This document shows, one piece after another, positions 28,457 to 37,942 of a stretch of DNA of 64,000 nucleotides. This stretch comes from Buchnera aphidicola (Periphyllus koelreuteriae). Lineage in GTDB: Bacteria; Pseudomonadota; Gammaproteobacteria; Enterobacterales; Enterobacteriaceae. How positions within the stretch are numbered: the first letter of the stretch is position 1; every line of letters starts with the position of its first letter. The stretch spans positions 163,643 through 227,642 of the forward strand of contig NZ_CP134981.1 of the NCBI RefSeq assembly GCF_039360445.1. Direction: 5' to 3'. A model generated the notes under the pieces. The model was not told where the DNA came from, searched no databases, and was given only the letters and a program-made list of their open reading frames with translations. The position numbers and the translations under genes were made by a program.

Positions 28457-28790
28457 AAAAATATTTTTTTATTTTTTAACATATATTATATTTTTATTTT
28501 AAATTAATATATTTAAATTAATAAATACATTATTTATTCATAAATAATGTATTTTAAAATATAAAAAAATATAAATATAAAAATCAATATAAATATAAAA
28601 ATTTATATTTTTTTAATTTTTATATTGAATTAATTTAATATTTTTAATTTGTTTAGATTTATAAAAAATTTTATATAATTTATAATTATTATTTTCAAAT
28701 ATTTTTTATATATTTATATTTTATTTATATTTTTATCAATAAATTAATTTTATTAGTCAAGATGTTCTTTTATAGAGAATTTATAATAAA
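28457..28790. other. Intergenic gap between frr and bamA
   Basis: It holds the frr terminator hairpin and a second weaker inverted repeat (28585-28591 with 28621-28627). In E. coli dxr, uppS, cdsA and rseP lie between frr and bamA; I see no remnant of any of them here. Confidence 0.6.
28523..28554 (+). terminator. frr terminator hairpin
   Basis: Positions 28523-28536 are the exact reverse complement of 28541-28554, a 14-bp stem with a TTCA tetraloop, followed by TTTTAAAAT. It ends the ribosomal-protein/frr transcription unit. Confidence 0.65.
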
Positions 28791-31307
28791 ATGAAAATAA
28801 AAAATTTATTTTTAATATGTTTATTAATTTTTAGCATTAATGTAGGATACGCAAGTAATAGTTTTTTTTTTAAAGACATTGAATTTAATGGATTAAATAA
28901 AGTTTCTAAAGCAGAAGCTTTAAGTTATTTAACTTTTCATGAAAATGATTTTATTTCAATAAATGAAATAAAAAATAGTATAAAAAATTTAATTTTAAGT
29001 AAAAAATTTGAAGAAGTAAAGATTTGTAGATTAAAAACAAAAATTATTTTTAAAGTTAAAGAATATCCTTTTATATCTAAAATAAATATTTTTGGTAATG
29101 TTTCTTTAGATTTAAGTTATATTCAAAATATTTTAGATTCATGTGAAATTTCAGAAAATAATTTTTTAAATAAAAAAAAATTAATATCTTTAAAAGAAAA
29201 AATATTATATTACTATGTTAGTATTTTAAAAGATGGAACAATAGTTAATTTTAATATAATAAAAAAAAAAAATAATATAAAAAATTTAAATATAGAAATT
29301 TTAGAAGGAAATGATTTAAATATTAAAGAATTAAAAATTATAGGCAATAAAAAATTTTCTTCACAACAAATTATGTCTTATTTAAATTATTATAAAAAAT
29401 ATTCTTTTTTTAAAAAAATTATTAAATCTAAATATAATTATCAATATTTACAAGAAGATTTAAAAAATTTATATTATTTTTATAATAGTAAAGGATATAT
29501 AAATTTTATTATTAAGAATACAAAATTAAATTATTCAAATGATAAAAAAAATGTTTCTATTATTATAGATGTGCATGAAGGACATCCATATTGTATTTCA
29601 GAAATTTCTATTGATGAAAATGATCCTTATATTTTTAAAAATTCAAAAATTTTATCTCAAATTAAATTAAATCAAATATATAATGTTGATGATGTAATTT
29701 CTTTAAAAAATAATATTATGGTAGAACTATTTAAAAATGGATACTTGTCTTCATCAGTTGAAATTAAACCATTAATTGATAAAGTTAATAAAAAAATTAA
29801 ATTAATTTTTGATATTAATAAAAATAAACAATTTTATTTAAATAAAATTTTATTTTCTGGAAATAATTTAACAAAAAAAAAATATTTAATTAGAAAAATG
29901 CATCAAAAAGAACATTCTGTTATAAATAATGATTTTTTAACACAAGATTTAGAAGATTTAAAAGAAACTAATTTTTTTAGTGATATAAATTTAGAATTTC
30001 AACCAGTTTTTAATAAAAAGTTTAATGTTGTAAATTTAATTTATCATGTAAAAGAAAAAAAATCGAATGTTTTTAATTTTGGATTAGGTTATGATAATTT
30101 AAATAAATTAAATTTTAATTTGAGTTTTATAAAATATCATTTATTTAGAACAGGTAATTTATTATCTTTTTATTTTTCTAAATCATTTTATAAAAATTTA
30201 TTTAAAATTTTTTATACTAATCCATATTTTTCAAATAAAAACTTTATTTTAACAGAAAATTTATTTGGAGATATTTTTGGAAAAGATTTAGATTTTTATA
30301 AAAATAATAAAGATATTTTTAAAATTCAATCTATAAAAAATATTTATTCTTCTATAAAAAATATGAAATTTTTAAATCATTCATATTTTAAAAATAATAA
30401 ATTTAATTATGGTTTAGATATATCTCTTGGTGTTCCATTCTTAAATAATAATTTTTATAATTTATCTATAGGTTATGATCATTATGAATTTATAAAAAAT
30501 TTAAAAAATTCTTCAACAAATAAAATAATTTTACAAAATAATTTATCAAATTTTTTAAATCAAGATAATTATTTATTTGTAATAAATAATTTTAATATTA
30601 ATAATTCTATACATTTGAATACAATAAAAAATTATAATTTTTTTCCATTATCAGGAATAGATACAAATATTTCTTTAAAAATTTTTTTTCCAATTCAACA
30701 AAAAAATTATTTTAAATTTATTTTTGACACTAAACAATATTATCCAATTAAATATACAAATAATAATATTATTTTTCTTTTTCGTTCTTATTTTGGTTTT
30801 GAATGTTTTAAAGAAAACTCTTTATATTATAAAAATTATGATAATTTTCATGCAGAAAATGATTATACAATTAGAGGTTATTCGTATGATAGCATTGGAT
30901 CAAAATTAATTTTAATAAATAAAGAAAATGATATAAACAATTTTAAAAATACAAATGAAATTAAAAAAAATAAAAATTATTTTATAAAAAATAATATTGG
31001 TGGAAATTTCATTTCTATTACAAATTTAGAATTAATTTCATCAATTCCATTTATTAAAAATGAATATTTAAAAAATTTTAAACTTTCTACTTTTTTAGAT
31101 TTTGGAAGTATATGGATTAAAAATTTCTTTTTTAATACATCGCATTCGACATTTATGTATTTAAATCCAAATAAAATTTATTCTTCATATGGTTTCTCTT
31201 TAAAATGGAATTCTCCTTTTGGTTTATTTTCTTTATCTTATTCATTTCCTATAAATTCAAAAAATACAGATAATATCAAAAAATTTCAGATATTTTTTGG
31301 AAGATAA
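28791..31307 (+). CDS. bamA: Outer membrane protein assembly factor BamA
   Basis: BamA inserts beta-barrel proteins in the outer membrane. The order is a signal peptide (residues 1-21, ending GYAS), five POTRA repeats (about 22-420) and a 16-strand barrel. The loop-6 VRGF motif appears as TIRGYSYDSIG. Length is 838 (E. coli 810); many extracellular-loop residues are Asn/Lys-rich insertions. The C terminus reads KKFQIFFGR, shorter than E. coli KFQFNIGKTW and without the terminal aromatic residue. Retention suggests that an outer membrane with barrel proteins persists. skp and lpxD, downstream in E. coli, are absent. Confidence 0.93.
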   Translation: MKIKNLFLICLLIFSINVGYASNSFFFKDIEFNGLNKVSKAEALSYLTFHENDFISINEIKNSIKNLILSKKFEEVKICRLKTKIIFKVKEYPFISKINIFGNVSLDLSYIQNILDSCEISENNFLNKKKLISLKEKILYYYVSILKDGTIVNFNIIKKKNNIKNLNIEILEGNDLNIKELKIIGNKKFSSQQIMSYLNYYKKYSFFKKIIKSKYNYQYLQEDLKNLYYFYNSKGYINFIIKNTKLNYSNDKKNVSIIIDVHEGHPYCISEISIDENDPYIFKNSKILSQIKLNQIYNVDDVISLKNNIMVELFKNGYLSSSVEIKPLIDKVNKKIKLIFDINKNKQFYLNKILFSGNNLTKKKYLIRKMHQKEHSVINNDFLTQDLEDLKETNFFSDINLEFQPVFNKKFNVVNLIYHVKEKKSNVFNFGLGYDNLNKLNFNLSFIKYHLFRTGNLLSFYFSKSFYKNLFKIFYTNPYFSNKNFILTENLFGDIFGKDLDFYKNNKDIFKIQSIKNIYSSIKNMKFLNHSYFKNNKFNYGLDISLGVPFLNNNFYNLSIGYDHYEFIKNLKNSSTNKIILQNNLSNFLNQDNYLFVINNFNINNSIHLNTIKNYNFFPLSGIDTNISLKIFFPIQQKNYFKFIFDTKQYYPIKYTNNNIIFLFRSYFGFECFKENSLYYKNYDNFHAENDYTIRGYSYDSIGSKLILINKENDINNFKNTNEIKKNKNYFIKNNIGGNFISITNLELISSIPFIKNEYLKNFKLSTFLDFGSIWIKNFFFNTSHSTFMYLNPNKIYSSYGFSLKWNSPFGLFSLSYSFPINSKNTDNIKKFQIFFGR

Positions 31308-31422
31308 CAATATATTTATTAAAAAAATATATTTTTATAATATTTTTTATTTTATTTATTTTTTAAATAAGATAAATTTTAAATATTTATTAAATTATTT
31401 AAATTAATTGGTAATTTTTTTT

Positions 31423-31857
31423 ATGAAAATTTTAAAACAAATAAATTTTTTAAAATTTATTCCTCATAAATTTCCTTTTTTATTTATAGATCAAGTTACA
31501 CATTTTAAAAAAAAATATTACTTATTTTCAAAATTTAAAGTAAAATCAAATAATATTTTTTTTTTAGGTCATTTTCCTAAAAATCCAATTTTTCCAGGAG
31601 TTTTGCTTTTAGAATCTATGATGCAATCTGCTGGAATTTTTTGTAAAATAAGTTATCCAAATATTTTTAAAAAAAAAATAAATTATTTAACATCAATAAA
31701 ACATGCTAAATTTAGAAAATTAGTTTTTCCAAATGATATATTAAATATAAAAATTTTTTTTATTAATTTTCATAATAATTTTTTTAAATTTTCTGGTGTT
31801 ATATTAATAGATAAAATTTTAGTATGTGAAGCTATAATTACTATTTATATCAAATAA
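31423..31857 (+). CDS. fabZ: (3R)-hydroxyacyl-ACP dehydratase FabZ
   Basis: FabZ dehydrates 3-hydroxyacyl-ACP in fatty acid elongation; it has a hotdog fold. The catalytic His and Glu are in LGHFPKNPIFPGVLLLESM. I start at ATG 31423, giving 144 residues close to the E. coli N terminus; a TTG at 31408 in the same frame has no ribosome binding site and an unlikely MVIFF extension. lpxA and lpxB, which follow fabZ in E. coli, are missing, so no lipid A genes are left here. It serves with FabI, AcpS and LipB. Confidence 0.92.
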   Translation: MKILKQINFLKFIPHKFPFLFIDQVTHFKKKYYLFSKFKVKSNNIFFLGHFPKNPIFPGVLLLESMMQSAGIFCKISYPNIFKKKINYLTSIKHAKFRKLVFPNDILNIKIFFINFHNNFFKFSGVILIDKILVCEAIITIYIK

Positions 31858-31924
31858 ATACTTAATATTAAATTTTAATATTATTTTTTTAATTTATTTT
31901 TATATAGGAAATTTTTATAAAATA

Positions 31925-34900
31925 ATGTCTGATCCTTTATTTGTTCATCTTCGTGTTCATAGTGATTATTCTATATTAGATGGTTTATCTAAATTAGAAG
32001 AAATTATTAAAAAAACTTTTATTTTAAATCTTCCAGCTATTGGAATTACTGATTTTTCAAACTTATATGGAGTTATAAAATTTTATAAATTAGCTCACAA
32101 AAATGGAATTAAACCAATTATTGGAGCTGATTTTAATATTTTTTCTAATAAAATTAAAACTGAATTAACTATTTTAGCATATAATAATTTAGGTTATGAA
32201 AATTTAAAAATACTAATTTCTAAATCTTATAAAAGAAATTATATAATTTTAAAAAATGTTTTTATAAAAAAAAAGTGGTTAATTAAATATTCTAATGGTT
32301 TAATAGTTTTGTCTGGAGGAATTGACGGAGAAATTGGAGAATATATATTAAATAAAAAAAATTATTTATTAAATAAAACTTTGGATTTTTATCAAAAATA
32401 TTTTAATGGATATTATTATTTAGAAATTTCTCGTCTTGGACGAATACATGAAGAGAAATATATTAATAAAATTTTAAAAATTTCTATGAAAAGAAACATT
32501 CCAGTTGTTGCAACAAATAATGTTCGATTTTTAAAAAAAAATGATTTTTCTTCTCATATGATTCGAGTAGCTATTCATCATGGAATTTCATTAAATCAAG
32601 CTAAAAAAAAATTTTATAAATATACGAAAAATCAATTTTTAAAAACTGAAAAAGAAATGATAAATTTATTTTTTGATATTCCTGAAGTATTAAAAAATTC
32701 AGTTGAAATTGCTAAAAGGTGTAATGTTTATATAAATTTTGGAAAATATTTTTTACCTAATTTTAATACTGGAATGATTAATGAAGAAAATTTTTTAAAT
32801 AAAAAATCTTTTCAAGGATTAAAAAATAGATTTAAAAAAATAAATTTTAGCAAAGAAAATAATAAATTTTCTAAAAAAAATTATAAAAAAAGATTAAAAA
32901 ATGAATTGAAAGTAATTAATAAAATGGGATTTCCTGGTTATTTTTTAGTGGTTATGGAGTTTATTAAATGGGCAAAAAAAAATAAAATTCCAGTTGGTCC
33001 AGGAAGAGGGTCTGGAGCTGGTTCATTAATTGCTTATGTTTTAAAAATTACAGAAATTGATCCAATTAAATTTGATTTATTGTTTGAACGTTTTTTAAAT
33101 TTAGAAAGAATTTCTATGCCTGATTTTGATATTGATTTTTGTATGAATAAACGAGATTTAGTTATTAATCATGTTTCAAAAATTTATGGAAAAAGCTCTG
33201 TATCTCAAATTATTACTTTTGGAACTATGACTGCAAAAGCTGTAATACGTGATGTAGGTCGTGTTTTAGGTTATCCATATGGTTTTTTAAATAGAATATC
33301 AAAATTAATTCCTTTAGATCCTGGAATTTGTTTAAAAAATGCAATTTTAAATTCAAAAGAATTATCTTTATTATATAAATATGATGTTGATTTTAAAGAT
33401 TTGATACATTCTACAAAAAAATTAGAAGGTGTAATTCGTAATGTTGGTAAACATGCTGGAGGTGTAGTAATTTCTCCAACGAAAATTACAGATTTTTGCC
33501 CAATATATTATGATTCTATTGAAAAGAAAAATCCTGTTACTCAATTTGATAAAAATGATATCGAAGAAATTGGTTTAGTAAAATTTGATTTTTTGGGTTT
33601 AAAAACTTTAACAATAATTGATTTTTCAATAAAAATGATTAATAAAAATTTTTATTTAAAAAATAAATCTAATAAATTAAATATTGAAAATATTGATTTA
33701 AATGATAAAAAAAGTTTTCATTTATTAAATAGTGGTAATACTACATCTATTTTTCAATTAGAATCAGATGGAATTAAAGATTTAATTTATAAATTAAAAC
33801 CTGATTGTTTTGATGAAATTGTAGCTTTAGTGGCATTATTTAGACCAGGACCGTTACAATCAGGAATGGTTGAGAATTTTATTAATAGAAAACATAGAAT
33901 TGAAAAAATTTATTATCCTGATAAAAAATGGGAGCATAAAATTTTAAAACCAATTTTAAAATCTACTTATGGAATTATTTTATATCAAGAACAAGTTATG
34001 AAAATAGCTCAAGTTTTTTCTAATTATACTTTAGGAGAAGCTGATTTATTAAGAAGAGCAATTAGTAAAAAAAATTCAAAAGATATGTCTAATCATCGTT
34101 TGAAATTTATATTAGGAGCAAAAAAAAATAATATAAGTAAAATTTTATCAAATAAAATATTTGATTTATTAGAGAAATTTGCTGGATATGGTTTTAATAA
34201 ATCACATTCAGTAGCATATGCTTTGCTTTCATATCAAACACTTTGGTTAAAATCTCATTATCCATCTGAATTTATGGCATCAGCTATGACAATGGATATG
34301 AAATTTTCTAATAAAATTATGATTTTAATTGAAGAATCTTTAAAAATTAATTTAAAAATATTACCTCCTAATATAAATATTAGCAAAAATAAATTTTTTG
34401 TTGATTTAAAAAAAAATATAGTTTTTGGTTTAGGAGCTATTAAAGGTATTGGAGAAATTACTATAAAAAAAATTTTAATTGAAAGAAAAACGAATGGATT
34501 GTTTAAAGATTTATATGATTTATGCACTCGTGTTGGATATAAAGTTATTACAAAAAAAGTTTTAGAAAAATTAATATTTTCTGGATCTTGTGATTGTTTT
34601 AATAAAAATAGATTATTTTTATATAGTTCTATTTCAGATGTATTACAATCTTCTATTCAACAAATTAATATTAATTTATCTAAACAACAAGATTTTTTTA
34701 ATCAAAATTTTTTATATCAAAAAGATTTAAAAAAAGATAAATTTTTAGTAAATAAAAATTGGTCATATAAATTTGAATTTGATTATGAAAGAAATATGTT
34801 AGGTTTAAATTTTTCTAATTCTTTATTTAATTATTATTTAAAAGAAATTAAAAATTATTGTAATATTACTTCATTAAAATATATAAATTTATTAAAAGAT

Positions 34901-35413
34901 TATAAATTAATTAATGTTTTTGGAATAATATTAAGTATTAAAAAAATTTTAACAAGAAATAAAAAAAAAATGATTATAATTAAGTTATATAATAATAATA
35001 AAAAAATAGATATATTATTATTTGAAGAATTAGAAATAAAAAAAAAATCTATTTTAAAAATTAATAATATTATTTTAATTGCTGGTTTAGTTAAAAAAAA
35101 TAATTTTAAAAAATTATCTTTAATAATTGCAAAAAAAATTTCTGATATATATTCAATAAGAAAAAAAAGACTTATTAAAATAAAAGTATTATTAAAAAAA
35201 TCTTATATTTCTACTAAAATTTTAAAAAAAATAAAGAAATTTATTTTAAATTTTTTAGGCGGAAATACTTTATTAAAAATTTTTAAAAATGATAAAGAAA
35301 AATTTAAAAATAAAAATTTAATTATATGTTATAGGGTGTATCCTACAGATAATTTATTTTATTTTTTACAATCTCTTCATTTGTTTAAGAAAGTTAAAAA
35401 TTTTTATAATTAA
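31925..35413 (+). CDS. dnaE: DNA polymerase III alpha subunit
   Basis: DnaE is the replicative polymerase (C-family). It has 1162 residues (E. coli 1160). The N-terminal PHP domain begins FVHLRVHSDYSILDG, the palm carries PDFDIDF (two catalytic Asp) and later FDFLGLKTLT (third Asp), followed by the helix-hairpin-helix GLGAIKGIGE and an OB-fold region. The last 250 residues are strongly Lys/Asn-enriched and probably fast-evolving. DnaQ, the proofreading epsilon subunit, is encoded later in this window. It converges with proS, only 14 bases apart. Confidence 0.97.
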   Translation: MSDPLFVHLRVHSDYSILDGLSKLEEIIKKTFILNLPAIGITDFSNLYGVIKFYKLAHKNGIKPIIGADFNIFSNKIKTELTILAYNNLGYENLKILISKSYKRNYIILKNVFIKKKWLIKYSNGLIVLSGGIDGEIGEYILNKKNYLLNKTLDFYQKYFNGYYYLEISRLGRIHEEKYINKILKISMKRNIPVVATNNVRFLKKNDFSSHMIRVAIHHGISLNQAKKKFYKYTKNQFLKTEKEMINLFFDIPEVLKNSVEIAKRCNVYINFGKYFLPNFNTGMINEENFLNKKSFQGLKNRFKKINFSKENNKFSKKNYKKRLKNELKVINKMGFPGYFLVVMEFIKWAKKNKIPVGPGRGSGAGSLIAYVLKITEIDPIKFDLLFERFLNLERISMPDFDIDFCMNKRDLVINHVSKIYGKSSVSQIITFGTMTAKAVIRDVGRVLGYPYGFLNRISKLIPLDPGICLKNAILNSKELSLLYKYDVDFKDLIHSTKKLEGVIRNVGKHAGGVVISPTKITDFCPIYYDSIEKKNPVTQFDKNDIEEIGLVKFDFLGLKTLTIIDFSIKMINKNFYLKNKSNKLNIENIDLNDKKSFHLLNSGNTTSIFQLESDGIKDLIYKLKPDCFDEIVALVALFRPGPLQSGMVENFINRKHRIEKIYYPDKKWEHKILKPILKSTYGIILYQEQVMKIAQVFSNYTLGEADLLRRAISKKNSKDMSNHRLKFILGAKKNNISKILSNKIFDLLEKFAGYGFNKSHSVAYALLSYQTLWLKSHYPSEFMASAMTMDMKFSNKIMILIEESLKINLKILPPNINISKNKFFVDLKKNIVFGLGAIKGIGEITIKKILIERKTNGLFKDLYDLCTRVGYKVITKKVLEKLIFSGSCDCFNKNRLFLYSSISDVLQSSIQQININLSKQQDFFNQNFLYQKDLKKDKFLVNKNWSYKFEFDYERNMLGLNFSNSLFNYYLKEIKNYCNITSLKYINLLKDYKLINVFGIILSIKKILTRNKKKMIIIKLYNNNKKIDILLFEELEIKKKSILKINNIILIAGLVKKNNFKKLSLIIAKKISDIYSIRKKRLIKIKVLLKKSYISTKILKKIKKFILNFLGGNTLLKIFKNDKEKFKNKNLIICYRVYPTDNLFYFLQSLHLFKKVKNFYN

Positions 35414-35427
35414 ATAAATAATATTTT

Positions 35428-36621
35428 TTATTTTTTTTTTATTTTTTTTATAAAAACTTTTAAAATGTTTTTAATTTTAATATTTTTCTTTGATTGTGTT
35501 TTTCTATTTTGTAGTTCAACACATTTTTTTGATATATTTTTTTGACTAATAATAATTTTATATGGAAAACCAATTAAATCAGTTTCTGCAAACATTTTTC
35601 CAGGTTGTTCTGGAGTATCATAATAAAATGCTTCAATTTTATTTTTTTTAAATTGAGAATATATTTTTTCTGATATTTTTTTTACATTTGTATATTTTTT
35701 TATATTAATTGGAATAATTGAAACTTTGAATGGAGCGATTGAAATAGGCCAAATTATTCCATTTTTATCACAATTATTTTCAATAATTGCTCCAATTAAT
35801 CTACTAATTCCAATTCCATAACATCCCATTTCAATTATTTTATTTTCTTTTTTTTTTGTTTTAATGAAAGCATTAAATATTTTTGAATATGTTGTATTTA
35901 ATTGAAAAATATGACCAATTTCTATACTTTTGTTATATTTTTTCTTTCTTTTTTTTATTTTATTTTTTATTAATTTTGTATATTTTACATGAAATTCATG
36001 AGATATATTACCTCCAATAATTCCATTGTTTACTTTTTTTATTTTTATTTTTAAATTCATTATATTAAATATTTTTATATAAGATTTTAAAATTTTATTA
36101 TAAGTGTTATTAAGAGATTTTTTATTTTTATGAAAAGAATAAGCATCTTTCATAATAAATTCTCGAGCTCTTAAAATTCCTTCTTTTGGTCTAATTTCAT
36201 CTCTAAATTTTGTTTGTATTTGATATAATATTATAGGTAATTCTTTATAAGAATGTATTTTATTTTTAATGAAATTAGTTATTATTTCTTCATGAGTTGG
36301 AGATAATATCATTGTTTTATTGTTTCTATCTTTTATCTTAAACAATTCTTTTCCATATAATTTTATTCTATTGCTTTTTTTCCATAATTTTTTAGATTGT
36401 AAAATTGGCATACATATTTCTAATGAATTATTTTTATTCATTTCTTTTCTTATTATTTTTTTTATATTTTTTAATACTCTCATTCCTGTTGGTAACCATG
36501 TATATATTCCACATGAAGATTTTTCAATCATTCCAGATCTAATCATTAATTGATGACTTATTTTTTTTATATTGTTTGATATTTCTTTTTTTGTGTATAG
36601 ATTATATTTTTTTTTTCTCAT
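35428..36621 (-). CDS. proS: Prolyl-tRNA synthetase lacking the editing domain
   Basis: ProRS charges tRNA-Pro. Class II motifs 2 (FRDEIRPKEGILRAREFIMKDAYSFH region, residues 139-164) and 3 (GCYGIGISRLIGA) and the anticodon-binding domain at the C terminus are present. It has only 397 residues against 572 in E. coli. The sequence passes from SHEFHVKYTKLIKN (207-220) through a short Lys-rich linker to IEIGHIFQLNTTYS (234-245); in E. coli the INS domain that hydrolyses Ala-tRNA-Pro lies exactly there. The reading frame is intact, so this is a clean internal deletion and not decay. Confidence 0.93.
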   Translation of the reverse strand: MRKKKYNLYTKKEISNNIKKISHQLMIRSGMIEKSSCGIYTWLPTGMRVLKNIKKIIRKEMNKNNSLEICMPILQSKKLWKKSNRIKLYGKELFKIKDRNNKTMILSPTHEEIITNFIKNKIHSYKELPIILYQIQTKFRDEIRPKEGILRAREFIMKDAYSFHKNKKSLNNTYNKILKSYIKIFNIMNLKIKIKKVNNGIIGGNISHEFHVKYTKLIKNKIKKRKKKYNKSIEIGHIFQLNTTYSKIFNAFIKTKKKENKIIEMGCYGIGISRLIGAIIENNCDKNGIIWPISIAPFKVSIIPINIKKYTNVKKISEKIYSQFKKNKIEAFYYDTPEQPGKMFAETDLIGFPYKIIISQKNISKKCVELQNRKTQSKKNIKIKNILKVFIKKIKKK

Positions 36622-36799
36622 ATTTTGTTATATTAAATAAAATAATTTAATTTAAAAGGATTGAATATATATTTAATTATATTTTTTAATTAATTTTTTT
36701 ATAAAATTTATATTTTTAAAATATTTTTAAATATTTAATAATATTTATTATATAATATTTTTTTATTTGATTTAATTTATTTTAGGAATAAACAAAAGT

Positions 36800-37942
36800 A
36801 TGTCAAATAATGAAGAACAAAACAAATTTCCAACAGAAAATAAATTAAAAAAAGCAAAAAAAGATGGATTTTATACTTATTCTAGGGAATTAAATTCGTT
36901 TTTTTTACTTTTATTTTTTTTTATAATAATTTTTATTTTTAAAAAAAATATTATTAATAATATAATACATATTTTTATAATAAATTTTTCTTTTGATCAT
37001 GAAATTACAAATGAAAACTATTTATTTATTACAAAAAAAATGTTTGATTCAATTAAAAATTTATTTATTTTTTCTTTGTATATTTTATCATTTTTAACTT
37101 TAATAAATTTTTTTTCACCAATGTGTTCTAGTAACTTTTCTTTTAATATTAAAATGATAAAAATTAATTTTGAAAATTTAAATTTTTTAAATAATATAAA
37201 AAAAAATTTTTCATATTATATTTTTATTGATTTATTTAAAATTATATTTAAAATTGTTTTTAATATTATTTTAATTGGATATTTTTTTTATTTATTTTTT
37301 TTTAAAAATAATAATTTTTTTTATAAATCTTTAGATATTTGTTTATTTAAAAGTTTAAATTTATTTTTTATATATTATTTAATTTCTTTAATAAGTTTTG
37401 TTCCATCTGTAATATTTGATATTTTTTTTGGTAATTATTTATATTATAAAAAATTAAAAATGAATGATCAAGAATTAAAAGATGATATTAAACGTTCTGA
37501 AGGTAATCCTTTAATAAAAAGTAAAATTAGAGAAAAATTACGTTCGATTTTGAAAGATAATTCTACTACTGAATTATTAAAATCTGATGTAGTAATCTTT
37601 AATTATAAAGGTTATGCTGTATCTTTAAAATATGATCATTATAATATGGTGAAACCTAAAATTATTTCTAAAGGTTTAGGAATATATTCTTTTAAAATTT
37701 TAAAATTATCAAAAAAATATAATATACCAATTTTTGAATCTCCAAAATTAGCTAAAAATTTATATAAATTTAGTCAAGTTGGACAAGATGTTCCTAGTTC
37801 ATTTTATTTAGTTATTGCTGAAGTATTTGTTTGGGTTTGGAAATTAAAAAAATGGAAAAAAAAAGGAGGTATATATCCTCAACCACCACAAGATTTATCT
37901 ATTCCATTAAATTTAAATGTTTCGGGAAATAATAAAAAATGA
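36800..37942 (+). CDS. flhB: Flagellar export apparatus protein FlhB
   Basis: FlhB is an inner-membrane part of the flagellar type III export gate. It has 380 residues (E. coli 382): four hydrophobic segments (about residues 32-60, 85-105, 140-168, 185-212) and a cytosolic C-terminal domain. In E. coli that domain autocleaves at Asn269-Pro270 of NPTH; the equivalent here is NYKG at residues 268-271, while the flanking YAVSLKYD and PKIISKG segments are conserved. The substrate-specificity switch is therefore probably lost (inference). AGGA precedes the ATG. Its stop overlaps flhA by 4 bases. Confidence 0.94.
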   Translation: MSNNEEQNKFPTENKLKKAKKDGFYTYSRELNSFFLLLFFFIIIFIFKKNIINNIIHIFIINFSFDHEITNENYLFITKKMFDSIKNLFIFSLYILSFLTLINFFSPMCSSNFSFNIKMIKINFENLNFLNNIKKNFSYYIFIDLFKIIFKIVFNIILIGYFFYLFFFKNNNFFYKSLDICLFKSLNLFFIYYLISLISFVPSVIFDIFFGNYLYYKKLKMNDQELKDDIKRSEGNPLIKSKIREKLRSILKDNSTTELLKSDVVIFNYKGYAVSLKYDHYNMVKPKIISKGLGIYSFKILKLSKKYNIPIFESPKLAKNLYKFSQVGQDVPSSFYLVIAEVFVWVWKLKKWKKKGGIYPQPPQDLSIPLNLNVSGNNKK

